Source: Smithellaceae bacterium
GTDB taxonomy: Bacteria; Desulfobacterota; Syntrophia; Syntrophales; Smithellaceae
DNA: 36,499 bases
NCBI GenBank assembly: GCA_028693285.1
Contig: JAQUVQ010000027.1
Location: 1-36,499 of the forward strand
Direction: 5' to 3'
Shown here: positions 1 through 8,052 of the stretch, piece after piece
How positions within the stretch are numbered: position 1 is the stretch's first letter
How the letters are laid out: every line of letters starts with the position of its first letter
Notes under the pieces: model-generated
The model's database searches: none
Told to the model about the DNA's origin: nothing
Seen by the model: the letters and a program-made list of their open reading frames with translations, nothing else
Made by a program: the position numbers and the translations under genes

Positions 1-1631
1 CCGGTTTCGATGCTTGCCCCGCTGATCAGAAGATTGAGCCCCGACTGCTTTTTCCTCGCGTATTGAAAAGCCCGGGCAATGTTTTTCAGCTCCGTTCTTT
101 GTCTTTCGGCCAGGGGAAGGTCTATGATTTTTCGTTCAGGTCTGTAGAGCTTGCAGAATTTGTTGTCCCGGGCCATCTGCTTTGTTTGTAAATCCGCCGC
201 CTGCGTAAGCATTTGCCCGGTGATCACAAGGTTGCCCCGATCATCCGATTCAGCGGAATTGGCCGCCAGGAAGATGGTGTTCTTGATCAAACCGCCGCTG
301 AACGGATAGCGCTCATTGAGAGCCTTCATATTCACATCCGGGGCCAATTTTATAAAACCGGGCAGCAGCGCTTTCCAGATTTTCAACCTCTGTTCCGCGT
401 CGGGAAGGGGGAAATGGATTTTCATGGAAAGGCGCCGTTCCATGGCGGGGTCGATGCTTGCGGCCTTGTTGGTGGCGAAGATGACCACACACTTGGCTTT
501 TTCAATCTGGATGAGAAGCGTCCGGGCCAGACTGGAGCCTTCCTTGAATATATCGTCGGCTTCGTCGAAGAAAATAAAACCCCGCAGAAGGGCCGCTTCC
601 CGGAAGGCCTGAATCATGACGGATTCCAATGTCCAACTGAACTGTGTATTGTTCAGATTCACGGTGATCAGCGGCCTGCCGAAATGATGCGCCAGCGCCC
701 TGGCCATCATCGTTTTCCCTGTCCCGGAAGGCCCCTGGAAAAAGAGGGCCAGCGCCGTGCCGTATTCCAGAAATTCATCCAACCGGGACCATTCACTCCT
801 TTCTTTCCGGCGGAGATACCTGGCAATGTGATCAACCAGCGGTTTTTTCACGTGCGCGGGCATAATGACCGTTTCCAGATCAATGGCGCTTTGCTCGATG
901 CTGATTTCATTATACGTGCTGTTGTACAATCGATTGTCGCCGACAATGCGGCGGACATGGCGCTCGTTGATGGTTACGGTTTCATCCATGACATGCGAAC
1001 TTCTGTTTTCATAATCGCTCTTGAAGAATATGATCTCGCGGGCAACCAGCGGCGCGCCTCTGCTGAAATATTTTCTTTTCTCCAACTGTTCCCCGTAGTC
1101 CTTACAGAGGATAAAAAGAATGATGCGGATAATAATGCCCCTTGGGTCATCGTCCAAGCCACAGGGACAAAAAGCATTGCGGAAGGTCTTGCTGGTGGCG
1201 TGCATGAACAGGAGCAGAAGAATTTTTTCATCAAAGTCATCCAGTTGGTTTTCCCGGCAAAACAGCGGAAAGAAAAGCTCAGGGCCGGACCGAATCGTTT
1301 TGTTGTGGCGTGACCGATTGATGTTTCGAACCCGGGCAAGCTCCGCTTCGATGTGCTCCCGGGTGATGTTCTGCGGTGTCAGGTCCAGCCCGGCGCAGAG
1401 CCGAATCCCTTCCCCGTCGTTTTCCAGCCCTTCGGTTTTTCCCGACCGGACTGCTGACAAAACAAGCATCAGCAGGGCCTCTTTCTCCAATGCGGCAAGG
1501 TATTCATAATTATCGGCAAATGGGCTTTCCTCCGGTGTTGCCTCACCGTCCGGCACGATGGCAAGCCACTGGCCGGACTGTCCCCCAAGCGGCGTTGGTT
1601 GATTCCTGACGGCATTTTGCGTCTGATTCAT
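1..1631 (-). CDS. AAA+ ATPase, partial (C-terminus beyond the window)
   Basis: The minus-strand frame opens at ATG 1631 and stays open for 543 codons to the window edge, so the protein is longer than seen here. A GGGAGGG ribosome site precedes the ATG, and the gene starts 9 bases after the ClpP-like stop, so the two are almost certainly co-transcribed. Residues 1-250 match no family I recognise. Residues about 255-460 form a classical AAA module (FtsH/VPS4 type): Walker A GPSGTGKT at 300-307, Walker B IFFDEAD near 353-359, sensor-1 Asn388 in FATNK, and the arginine-finger region DPAMERRL near 394-401. After the lid region a new strand-like segment, LLISGAS near 534-540, may begin a second ATPase module, but the window ends there. 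No ClpX-type IGF docking loop is visible in the part present. The substrate is unknown; it may remodel or unfold proteins for the neighbouring protease. Confidence 0.85.
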   Translation of the reverse strand, partial: MNQTQNAVRNQPTPLGGQSGQWLAIVPDGEATPEESPFADNYEYLAALEKEALLMLVLSAVRSGKTEGLENDGEGIRLCAGLDLTPQNITREHIEAELARVRNINRSRHNKTIRSGPELFFPLFCRENQLDDFDEKILLLLFMHATSKTFRNAFCPCGLDDDPRGIIIRIILFILCKDYGEQLEKRKYFSRGAPLVAREIIFFKSDYENRSSHVMDETVTINERHVRRIVGDNRLYNSTYNEISIEQSAIDLETVIMPAHVKKPLVDHIARYLRRKERSEWSRLDEFLEYGTALALFFQGPSGTGKTMMARALAHHFGRPLITVNLNNTQFSWTLESVMIQAFREAALLRGFIFFDEADDIFKEGSSLARTLLIQIEKAKCVVIFATNKAASIDPAMERRLSMKIHFPLPDAEQRLKIWKALLPGFIKLAPDVNMKALNERYPFSGGLIKNTIFLAANSAESDDRGNLVITGQMLTQAADLQTKQMARDNKFCKLYRPERKIIDLPLAERQRTELKNIARAFQYARKKQSGLNLLISGASIET

Positions 1632-1640
1632 AGTCCCTCC

Positions 1641-2207
1641 CTAAGGTCTTTTCCTCATCGGTTCAACAACGTCCACAATGCCCATCCGGACAGCTTCTTC
1701 CGTGGTGAGCCAGGTATCGACATCTCTTAAAAGGTGTGTTTCCAGTTCGTTGCGGTCCTTGATGGCGGAATAGGTCATGTAATGGTTCAGGATGCGTTCG
1801 TGCAGCATGTCTTCTTCCCTCCGCCCCGCGATGAGCTGGCTGTGATTGCCGAAGTTTGCGGCCGAGAAGCGATGCGATAAAATGGATGTCCTTGGCGTGA
1901 CGACGCGATGGCCTTTTTCGCCGGTCATGAAGATCAAAAGCCCCATGGAGGCGATGAGCCCGATGCCGGTTGTGTAGATGGGAATGTTGGACCACTCCAT
2001 GATGTCGATGATGGAAAAGCCGGCCGTGCAGGTGCCGCCCGGTGAGTTGATCACCATCTGAACCTGGTTGATGCTGCCTTTGATGTTGAATTCGATGAGT
2101 TGTTTGCAGATTTCCTCGGCCTTTGCTTCCCCGATCACCCCGGACAGATAAATGATGCCGTAATCGGCCAGTCCCTTTTCCTCCCTTTCCTTTTCTTTAG
2201 CGGCCAT
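1641..2207 (-). CDS. ClpP-like serine protease subunit
   Basis: This 188-residue protein of the ClpP/crotonase fold has the full catalytic triad in ClpP spacing: Ser87 in the ASMG motif, His112 in LSHRFS, and Asp164 in DVDTWLT, followed by the typical EAVRMGIVD helix. The oxyanion-type glycine segment NSPGG lies at 54-58. It lacks a long N-terminal propeptide. Divergent positions (ASMGL, SHRFS) suggest a paralogue rather than the housekeeping clpP, which normally sits beside tig and clpX; neither is nearby. Start ATG 2207 has a GGGAGG site. The gene is first in an operon with the AAA+ gene and divergent from a WYL regulator. ClpP proteases form tetradecamers fed by an AAA+ unfoldase; whether the neighbour plays that part is inference. 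Confidence 0.88.
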   Translation of the reverse strand: MAAKEKEREEKGLADYGIIYLSGVIGEAKAEEICKQLIEFNIKGSINQVQMVINSPGGTCTAGFSIIDIMEWSNIPIYTTGIGLIASMGLLIFMTGEKGHRVVTPRTSILSHRFSAANFGNHSQLIAGRREEDMLHERILNHYMTYSAIKDRNELETHLLRDVDTWLTTEEAVRMGIVDVVEPMRKRP

Positions 2208-2233
2208 TTTAAACCTCCCGTCTTGATTTTGAT

Positions 2234-2274
2234 GTCATCATGCCGCACAGGAGTGTCATTTTTGGTCATTTTGA
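2234..2274. promoter_or_regulatory. Helically phased GTCAT direct repeats, possible operator
   Basis: GTCAT occurs at 2234, 2255 and 2265, i.e. at spacings of 21 and 10 bases, so all three copies face the same side of the helix. The last two extend to near-identical 10-mers, GTCATTTTTG and GTCATTTTGA. They lie in the leader of the clpP-like gene, between its promoter and ribosome site. Binding by the divergent WYL regulator is a guess from position. Confidence 0.35.
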
Positions 2275-2314
2275 AAAAAATATTTTGCGTTTGGGGGCGA
2301 TTGCCGGTAAGGTG

Positions 2315-2342
2315 CTTATAATTATTGCGTTTATCGCTTCAA
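2315..2342 (-). promoter_or_regulatory. Candidate promoter of the clpP-like/AAA operon
   Basis: Read on the minus strand, TTGAAG (2342-2337) and TATAAG (2320-2315) are 16 bases apart, a fair sigma-70 match, about 110 bases upstream of ATG 2207. The same AT-rich stretch reads TATAAT on the plus strand (2317-2322), a possible -10 box for the WYL gene with no good -35. The two promoters may overlap and compete. Confidence 0.4.
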
Positions 2343-2367
2343 AAAAATTAACCTTCAGGTGAAAATC

Positions 2368-3402
2368 ATGCGTCTGAAACTGCTCAAAAAGCTGGTTGAC
2401 GCCATTACGCTGCTGGCGCAGCCGACAGGAACGACGATTTCGTCTCTTTGCGAAAGGCTCGGCGTCAACAAAAGGCAGGCTTACCGGGTGATTCATGAAA
2501 TCCAAAGTGAGTTCAAGATCATGATTGACAAGGATAAACCTCTGCTCGGCGGCGAAACCCGGTACTACCTGGATCGAGAGTTCATCCGCCGGCTTTCCGA
2601 AATCAAGGTGGCGGACCTGAACCTGACTTTCCAGGAACTGTTGAGCCTGTATTCCATTAAAGGTCATGCCCGCCTGTATCGCGGCACGGACATCGAGGCG
2701 AATATTGAACGAGCCTTCGGCAAGCTGGACGTTTTTTTCCCGGAAGCCTTCTCCCGAAAGCTGGAACAGGTCAAAGCGCTGTTTCTGACGGCGGACAAAC
2801 TGTCCAAGGACTACACCGGAAAGGAGGACATTATCGAAGAACTGGCCGAGGCTGTCCTGCAAAAGAAAACCTGCCTTGTGGAGTATCATTCCTATTCTTC
2901 CGGAAAAGTCAGCTCCTTCCATATCGATCCGCTGAAATTATTTGAATGGAACGGCGGTCTTTACACGTCGGTGCGCGTGGCGAAATATGACGCGATTCGC
3001 ACGCTGGCGGTGGAAAGAATCAACACCCTGACGATCACGGACAGGGAATTTGCTTATCCGGAAAACTACAATCCCGATGAAATCCTGGAAGACGCCTTCG
3101 GCATTATCTATGACGATCCGGTGACGGTGAAAATCCGCTTCTGCGCGAAACAGGCGCCGTATATCCGGGAGCGCAAGTGGTGCAGGCATCAGCAGATTGA
3201 AGATCGTGAGGACGGCTGCATCATCCTGACCCTGTCCACTTCCGGCTGGTACGACGTCAAAAAATGGATTCTTTCCTTTGGAGCGGATGCCGAGCTTTTG
3301 GAGCCTGCCGACAAAAGAAAGGAAGTCCTTCAAGAGATCAGCCGGACGGCCTCGCTATACCGATCAGGTATAAAACCGGCAGGGCGACGCATTGAAAGAT
3401 GA
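2368..3402 (+). CDS. WYL-domain transcriptional regulator with N-terminal HTH
   Basis: The N-terminal 60 residues form a winged helix-turn-helix of the HTH_11/DeoR kind (LCERLGVNKRQAYRVIHEI). Residues about 145-225 match the WYL domain (VEYHSYSSGK, HIDPLKLFEWNGGLYT, VERI), and a WCX-like C-terminal extension follows. The layout is that of YafY/PafC-type regulators, whose WYL domain senses a ligand, in some cases nucleic acid. A GTG at 2359 is in frame, but AGGTG sits 6 bases before ATG 2368, so I use the ATG (344 residues). The gene is divergent from the clpP-like/AAA operon with a 160-base shared control region, which makes local regulation of that operon likely. Confidence 0.87.
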   Translation: MRLKLLKKLVDAITLLAQPTGTTISSLCERLGVNKRQAYRVIHEIQSEFKIMIDKDKPLLGGETRYYLDREFIRRLSEIKVADLNLTFQELLSLYSIKGHARLYRGTDIEANIERAFGKLDVFFPEAFSRKLEQVKALFLTADKLSKDYTGKEDIIEELAEAVLQKKTCLVEYHSYSSGKVSSFHIDPLKLFEWNGGLYTSVRVAKYDAIRTLAVERINTLTITDREFAYPENYNPDEILEDAFGIIYDDPVTVKIRFCAKQAPYIRERKWCRHQQIEDREDGCIILTLSTSGWYDVKKWILSFGADAELLEPADKRKEVLQEISRTASLYRSGIKPAGRRIER

Positions 3403-3545
3403 TGATTCGAACCCTCGTGCACATCAGTTCTTATTCCTCACTGGCAATGAAAACCACCACCCCTTTACTTTGAACTGGCTCTTTGGAAAGAAAGTGTGCT
3501 ATGTTTTCTTCCATCCAAAGCGACACATGAAGAGGAGAGCCAACC

Positions 3546-4172
3546 ATGCCGGGTCCTGATTCCATTCAAAAACGCCAGGAAGAGCTGGCCCAACGCCAAT
3601 GGCCGATCGCCGACATTGAAGCACGATTCAACCGATTGGCGCAAAACGGCATTCCACACAAAACGCCGGACCGGGAAAAAATGCTCCGCGACAGGGAAGA
3701 GATTCTGGATCGCGTGCAGCGCCGGGCGGAAGATTACTGTTACCTGATGCGCAACTGCGCCAAGAGCAGCGCCACGGCCCTGTTCGAAGAGTTCGGTCTG
3801 GGCAGCCTGGACATCATCCGCGGATTGGGTCCGTTTCCAGGCCTGGCCATGTCCGGCGGAATCTGCGGACCGGTGGCTGGAGGGCTCATCGCCCTGGGTC
3901 TTTTTTTCTCCCATCCCGATATCACCAAACAGGACGACACCGGCGCGTATCTTTACGGACGGCTGTTCATCCACCGGTTTGAATCGGCATTCGGGAGCCT
4001 CTCCTGCCCGGATATTCAAAAAAGGCTGCTGGGAAAATACTATGATCCCATGAGCAGCATGGAAAATCTCAAGGCGTTCAACGCCAGCGGCGCCCGAAAA
4101 CAGTGCGTGATCGCGCCGGGCATGGGCGCCAGGATTGCCGCGGAAATCATGCTGGAAAGCATGGCTAAATAA
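3546..4172 (+). CDS. C_GCAxxG_C_C family redox protein
   Basis: The 208-residue protein has the family's central signature: Cys in NCAKSSATALFEEFGLG near 70-87, then a glycine-rich stretch ending in GGICGPVAGG, and later cysteines in LSCPDIQ and RKQCVIAPG. These conserved cysteines suggest a redox or metal-binding role; the family has no firmly established reaction. It carries an extra N-terminal helical segment of about 65 residues compared with short members. AGGAGAG lies 7 bases before the ATG. It is followed 79 bases later by the HdrB-like gene, and a second member of the family closes the same locus at 8053, so both probably serve the flavoprotein/CCG complex. Confidence 0.75.
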   Translation: MPGPDSIQKRQEELAQRQWPIADIEARFNRLAQNGIPHKTPDREKMLRDREEILDRVQRRAEDYCYLMRNCAKSSATALFEEFGLGSLDIIRGLGPFPGLAMSGGICGPVAGGLIALGLFFSHPDITKQDDTGAYLYGRLFIHRFESAFGSLSCPDIQKRLLGKYYDPMSSMENLKAFNASGARKQCVIAPGMGARIAAEIMLESMAK

Positions 4173-4251
4173 AGCGTCCAGCCCCTGCCGGACAGGAGCG
4201 GGCGTCAAATCGGGTTTTATGGATCCCATCATTCATCGAGGGAGGTGCTTC

Positions 4252-5286
4252 ATGATTCAACTGAAATTCGATCAGAAGGTTTGCGCAAGCTGCCGCTCGG
4301 CCGACTGCCTGCTCAAATGCCAGTACATGACCTTTAGCGGGCACAAGGAAGCGCACGGGGAAATGATGAAAGTCATGAAGGGAAAGGATTCCCGCGTGCT
4401 GACCGAATGCGTCACCTGCTACGCCTGCGAGGAATACTGTACGCGCGGCAACCACCCCTTTTACCTCATTTCGGAGAAGCGCGAGGAGAAAGGCATGTTC
4501 ACCGCGCCGCGCCCCATCACGACGCAGTGGAAAAACATGACGCAGATGCAGGGAAAGTGCCTGGTGGGCAACGTGAAGGACACGGCGCTTTCCTGCTGCT
4601 ACCTCCCCGAACTGGGGCAGTTGGGAACGGGGGAAATTTTCAAGGACGTCGCCTCGGCGGGCGTCTTCGGCGCGGAATTCATGTGCCCCGCCGTGCACTC
4701 GCACTTTGCCCGCATGTCCGTCATCAAGGAGCGGCTCCCCATTGTCATCGAAAACTACCGCAAGCTGGGCGTCAAAGAAGTCATCTGCATGCATGACGAA
4801 TGCTACGGCACGCTGACCTCGATTGCCTCCGCCTACGGCATGGAGGTGCCCTTCAAGCCGGTTTACTATCTGGATTTCGTTTTGCAGCGCCTGAAAGAAC
4901 TCAAGGATAAAATCAAACCGCTCGGCATCACCGTCGCGTACCAGCGCTCCTGCTCCAACCGGCTCATTCCGGACAAGCTGCCGGTGGTGAAAAAAATCTT
5001 CAAGCTCATCGGCGTGAAAGCTCCCAAGCGTCTCTATCAGGACGAGAACGCGCTTTGCTGCGCGGAAATTCTCCGCTCCGTTTCCGGCTACAAACTGGCC
5101 GACGACGTGCAAAAGCGCAACATCGACGACATGCTGGCCGTTGGCGCCGAATACTGCGTTTTCAACTGTCCGGCCTGCCAGACCTCTTTGTCGGAAAAAG
5201 TCGTCAAACAGGGATTGAAGCCGGTACACATCATCGATCTGTGCAAGATGGCGATCGGCGAAAAAGAAAGGGAGGCCGTCTCATGA
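4252..5286 (+). CDS. HdrB-like (CCG-domain) iron-sulfur subunit
   Basis: The 344-residue protein begins with two Cys clusters, C11-C14-C19-C23 (CX2CX4CX3C) and C53-C56-C59-C63 (CX2CX2CX3C), likely two 4Fe-4S sites. Two cysteine-rich CCG-type halves follow. The second has SCSNR, LCCAEI and NCPAC in the usual order, with CCA in place of CCG. Such modules in heterodisulfide reductase HdrB and in GlcF/LutA proteins hold Fe-S clusters and relay electrons or reduce disulfides. Start ATG 4252 is chosen because GGGAGGTG lies just upstream; the frame is open further upstream without such a site. The stop overlaps the next ATG by four bases (ATGA), so translation is coupled to the flavoprotein. Confidence 0.85.
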   Translation: MIQLKFDQKVCASCRSADCLLKCQYMTFSGHKEAHGEMMKVMKGKDSRVLTECVTCYACEEYCTRGNHPFYLISEKREEKGMFTAPRPITTQWKNMTQMQGKCLVGNVKDTALSCCYLPELGQLGTGEIFKDVASAGVFGAEFMCPAVHSHFARMSVIKERLPIVIENYRKLGVKEVICMHDECYGTLTSIASAYGMEVPFKPVYYLDFVLQRLKELKDKIKPLGITVAYQRSCSNRLIPDKLPVVKKIFKLIGVKAPKRLYQDENALCCAEILRSVSGYKLADDVQKRNIDDMLAVGAEYCVFNCPACQTSLSEKVVKQGLKPVHIIDLCKMAIGEKEREAVS

Positions 5287-6665
5287 GCGATATTCGAAAA
5301 TCCCTCGTGGATATTGTCGGCGAGCGGGGCGTCTCCGACGCTCCGGAAGAACTCTGGTTTTATTCGCGCGATCCCGGGGTGCTCGCGCCTCACAGACCCG
5401 ACTATGTGGTCGCGCCCAAAACCACGGAAGAAGTCCAGAAGATTGTTCAACTGGCAGGCCGTGAAAATATCCCCGTCGTTCCAATGGGGAACGGCATGTC
5501 GCTCGCGGGCCTGGTGATTCCGCTCAAGGGCGGCATCGTTCTGGATATGAAGCGGATGAACAAAATCCTGGAAGTGAATCATATGGCGCGCTACGTGGTC
5601 GTAGAAGGCGGCACTTCCCAGGGCGCGCTCAAAGCCTATCTGCAGAAAAACCATCCGACGCTCCGGCACAGCATTCCCGACGCCCCTTCGACCACCACCA
5701 TCGCCGCCAACGTTTCGCTGCACGGCCAGGGAAGGCTCACCAACCAGTACGGTTTCAACTCCGACATGGTCACGGGGCTGGAAGTGGTCCTGCCCACGGG
5801 CGAGATCTGCCGAATCGGTTCGCCGTCGATCGGCCCCTACTGGATTTCCAAAGGGCCTACGCTTCCCGATTTGTCGGGGCTCTTCCTGGGCTGGCTCGGC
5901 TGCACAGGCGTCATTACCAAGGTGGGCCTGAAGCTCTACCCCAACAAAAAGATCCGGGACGCGGAACTCTTCGTCACGGACCGGGTCGATCTGATTCCGC
6001 ACATCCTCTACAAGCTTACCCACCTGGAAATGCTGGAGGACATCAACGTCTGGTTCCAGCCCAAACCGCTCATGTTTATGGGGAATTACCACATCACGGT
6101 TTTCTTCACGGGTGACACGGAAGAAGAAGTCGAATTCAAAAGGAAGATGGTCTGGGACTGCCTTCAGGAATACATGGATTCCAAAGATGGCGGCTTCATG
6201 TCGATTCAATACATGAAGTCCATGCTCCTGGAAATGCCGGGCCGCAACATCGCCGATTTTGCCGATGTGCCGAAGGGCGGCGGGTTTGAATACTCGGGGC
6301 CCATCGCGCCGATCGAGCATTTTCCGCAATACGCCGCAAAGGTGGTGGAGCTGGCCGCCAAATACAATGTCCTCTATGCCAGCACGGCCCGGCTCATTTC
6401 CGGCGGGCACTCCATGATGTACAGCATCTCTTTTGCCTTCAACCGCAGCGACACCGCCATGATGGAGCGCGTGGAGCAAGCGCTTACCGAAGCGACGGCT
6501 TTTGCCCTGGACATGGGCGGCATTCCCTGGAAGCCCAATTTCAAGGAGCAGAAAATGACGCTTGAAAAAATGGAACCCAACGCGCGCAAGCTCCTGTTGA
6601 TGATCAAGAAAAATCTCGATCCGCAGGGAATCATGAACCCCGGCAACTGGGAGGTGAACTCATGA
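5283..6665 (+). CDS. FAD-linked oxidase, GlcD/D-lactate dehydrogenase type
   Basis: The 460-residue flavoprotein has an N-terminal FAD_binding_4 domain (VVAPKTTEEVQKIVQLA; PMGNGMSLAGL near 66-76; GGIVLDMKRMNKIL) and a C-terminal FAD-oxidase domain ending KKNLDPQGIMNPG, the typical end of GlcD-like enzymes. The family oxidises 2-hydroxyacids such as lactate or glycolate to 2-oxoacids. The exact substrate cannot be read from the sequence. It lies between two CCG/Fe-S genes and overlaps both by four bases (5283-5286 and 6662-6665), so a stable three-subunit complex made in fixed ratio is likely. Confidence 0.9.
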   Translation: MSDIRKSLVDIVGERGVSDAPEELWFYSRDPGVLAPHRPDYVVAPKTTEEVQKIVQLAGRENIPVVPMGNGMSLAGLVIPLKGGIVLDMKRMNKILEVNHMARYVVVEGGTSQGALKAYLQKNHPTLRHSIPDAPSTTTIAANVSLHGQGRLTNQYGFNSDMVTGLEVVLPTGEICRIGSPSIGPYWISKGPTLPDLSGLFLGWLGCTGVITKVGLKLYPNKKIRDAELFVTDRVDLIPHILYKLTHLEMLEDINVWFQPKPLMFMGNYHITVFFTGDTEEEVEFKRKMVWDCLQEYMDSKDGGFMSIQYMKSMLLEMPGRNIADFADVPKGGGFEYSGPIAPIEHFPQYAAKVVELAAKYNVLYASTARLISGGHSMMYSISFAFNRSDTAMMERVEQALTEATAFALDMGGIPWKPNFKEQKMTLEKMEPNARKLLLMIKKNLDPQGIMNPGNWEVNS

Positions 6666-7837
6666 CCTACATTCGGCACATCGAACATGAAAACATCGTC
6701 CATCGCTGCTTCCGCTGCGGCTACTGCAAGTTCCCTTCGGATTACAGCGACTTCAACTGCCCTTCCTACAAGGCCTTTGGCTGGGATACCTTCTCGCCCG
6801 GCGGCCGAATGTGGCTCACCCGCGCGTGGCTGTCCGGCGAAATTGAAACCTCCGCGCGCTTTGCGGAAATTATGTTTTCCTGCGTGGCCTGCGACAACTG
6901 CAAGGATCAGTGCGTGTTTCCCAGGTTCAAGGATTTCCTGCCGGACATCTTTCAGGAAACCCGCGCCGAACTGGTGGGCGAAGGACGGATTCCGCCGGGT
7001 GTGCGCGACTACTTCAAGGCCGTCGCGATAAGCGGCAATCCCTACAAGCTCCCGCAGAGCGAGCGGGGCGACTGGGCCCGCGGGACGGGACTGAAGCCTT
7101 TTACCAACCAGAAGCACCTCTTTTACGCGGGCTGCGTCGGCTCCTACGATGAAGTCGGAAAGCGCATGGCCCAAAGCGTGGGAAAAATGCTGGTGGATGC
7201 GGGCCTGTCGGTCGGCATTCTCGGCAGCGAAGAGACCTGCGACGGCAACGACGTGCGGGTTCTGGGCGAGATGGGACTGTTTGCCGAGCTCGCCCAGGCC
7301 AACATTGAAAAATTCAAGGCAAAAGGCGTCAAAGAAATCATCACGCTCGATCCGCATGCGCTCAATACGTTCAAAAAAGACTACCCCGCCCTTGGCGGAG
7401 TCTTCCAGGTCCGTCACTACAGCGAGGTTTTAGCCGAGCTGGTGAAAAAGAAAAAAATCAAGCTCAAAGCGTATCCGGTCAAGATCACCTACCACGATCC
7501 CTGCTACCTAGGAAGGCATCAGTCCATTTACCAGGCGCCGCGCGAAATCCTGAAGGCTATTCCCAAAGCCGAGTTTGTCGAAATGCATCGCAGCGGTCCC
7601 GATGCTTTCTGCTGCGGCGGAGGAGGCGGAAATTTCTTCACGGACATTCTGGGAACGGCCGAAGACAGCGCCGCCCGCGTGCGTGTGCGCGAAGCCGCCG
7701 AGACGGGAGCTCGGATTCTGGCGGTCGCCTGCCCCAACTGCGCCAAGATGCTCTCCGACGCGGTGAAGATGGAAAATCTGGAAGACCGACTCGAGCTGCT
7801 GGGCATCGCTGAAATTCTGGAGCGGGTCCGGAAATGA
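6662..7837 (+). CDS. HdrD/GlcF-like Fe-S subunit with two CCG domains
   Basis: The 391-residue protein starts with C16-C19-C22-C33 (CX2CX2CX10CP) and C74-C77-C80-C84 (CX2CX2CX3C), two ferredoxin-like 4Fe-4S motifs. Two CCG domains follow. The first is degenerate (AGCVGS, then ETCDGND instead of CCG). The second is complete (DPCYLGRH, FCCGGGGG, CPNC). This resembles HdrD and the Fe-S subunit of glycolate or lactate dehydrogenases, which pass electrons from the flavoprotein to a quinone or thiol carrier. No heme or membrane segment is visible, so it is either cytosolic or docked to a membrane partner encoded elsewhere. It is coupled to the GlcD-like gene by an ATGA overlap. Confidence 0.87.
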   Translation: MTYIRHIEHENIVHRCFRCGYCKFPSDYSDFNCPSYKAFGWDTFSPGGRMWLTRAWLSGEIETSARFAEIMFSCVACDNCKDQCVFPRFKDFLPDIFQETRAELVGEGRIPPGVRDYFKAVAISGNPYKLPQSERGDWARGTGLKPFTNQKHLFYAGCVGSYDEVGKRMAQSVGKMLVDAGLSVGILGSEETCDGNDVRVLGEMGLFAELAQANIEKFKAKGVKEIITLDPHALNTFKKDYPALGGVFQVRHYSEVLAELVKKKKIKLKAYPVKITYHDPCYLGRHQSIYQAPREILKAIPKAEFVEMHRSGPDAFCCGGGGGNFFTDILGTAEDSAARVRVREAAETGARILAVACPNCAKMLSDAVKMENLEDRLELLGIAEILERVRK

Positions 7838-7999
7838 CTTTGGTTCCCTCTCCCTTCGATGGGAGTTGCGGAAAAACGGCAACTCTGCGCCTGTATGTCA
7901 GGAACTGCCTTTGGTACCCTCTCCCTTCGATGGGAGAGGGTTAGGGTGAGGGTGAAATCAAATCCCCCTCCCCCCAGTCCCCGCCCACCAGGGGCGGGG
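7838..7999. repeat. REP-like palindromic repeat cluster
   Basis: A 28-base unit occurs at 7838-7865 and again at 7909-7936 with one mismatch. The second copy completes a hairpin, CCCTCTCCC (7917-7925), loop TTCGAT, GGGAGAGGG (7932-7940), followed by TTAGGGTGAGGGTG. The first copy loses its right arm after GGGAG. A second hairpin, CCCCGCCC/GGGCGGGG, lies at 7979-7999. The motif matches repeats I know to be dispersed between genes in many proteobacterial genomes. It may act on mRNA stability or limit read-through into the following gene. Short open frames across it are artefacts. The rest of 7838-8052 holds nothing else I can name. Confidence 0.75.
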
Positions 8000-8052
8000 A
8001 AGCATCTAAGGAATATTAAGCCTGAAAAAATAATAACGGAGATCATAATCAA

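Noticed and set aside
213-1313. Long plus-strand open frame of 366 codons
   Set aside because: It is antisense to the AAA+ gene, whose frame carries Walker A, Walker B and sensor motifs. The plus-strand translation has no recognisable motif.
3403-3426. GGTTCGAATC-like T-loop sequence on the minus strand, possible tRNA remnant or attachment site
   Set aside because: The flanking bases do not form a T stem, and no acceptor or anticodon arm is present.
4165-7417. Several long minus-strand open frames opposite the redox locus
   Set aside because: They are shadows caused by GC-rich codon use; the plus-strand frames contain the cysteine motifs, FAD-binding motifs and ribosome sites.
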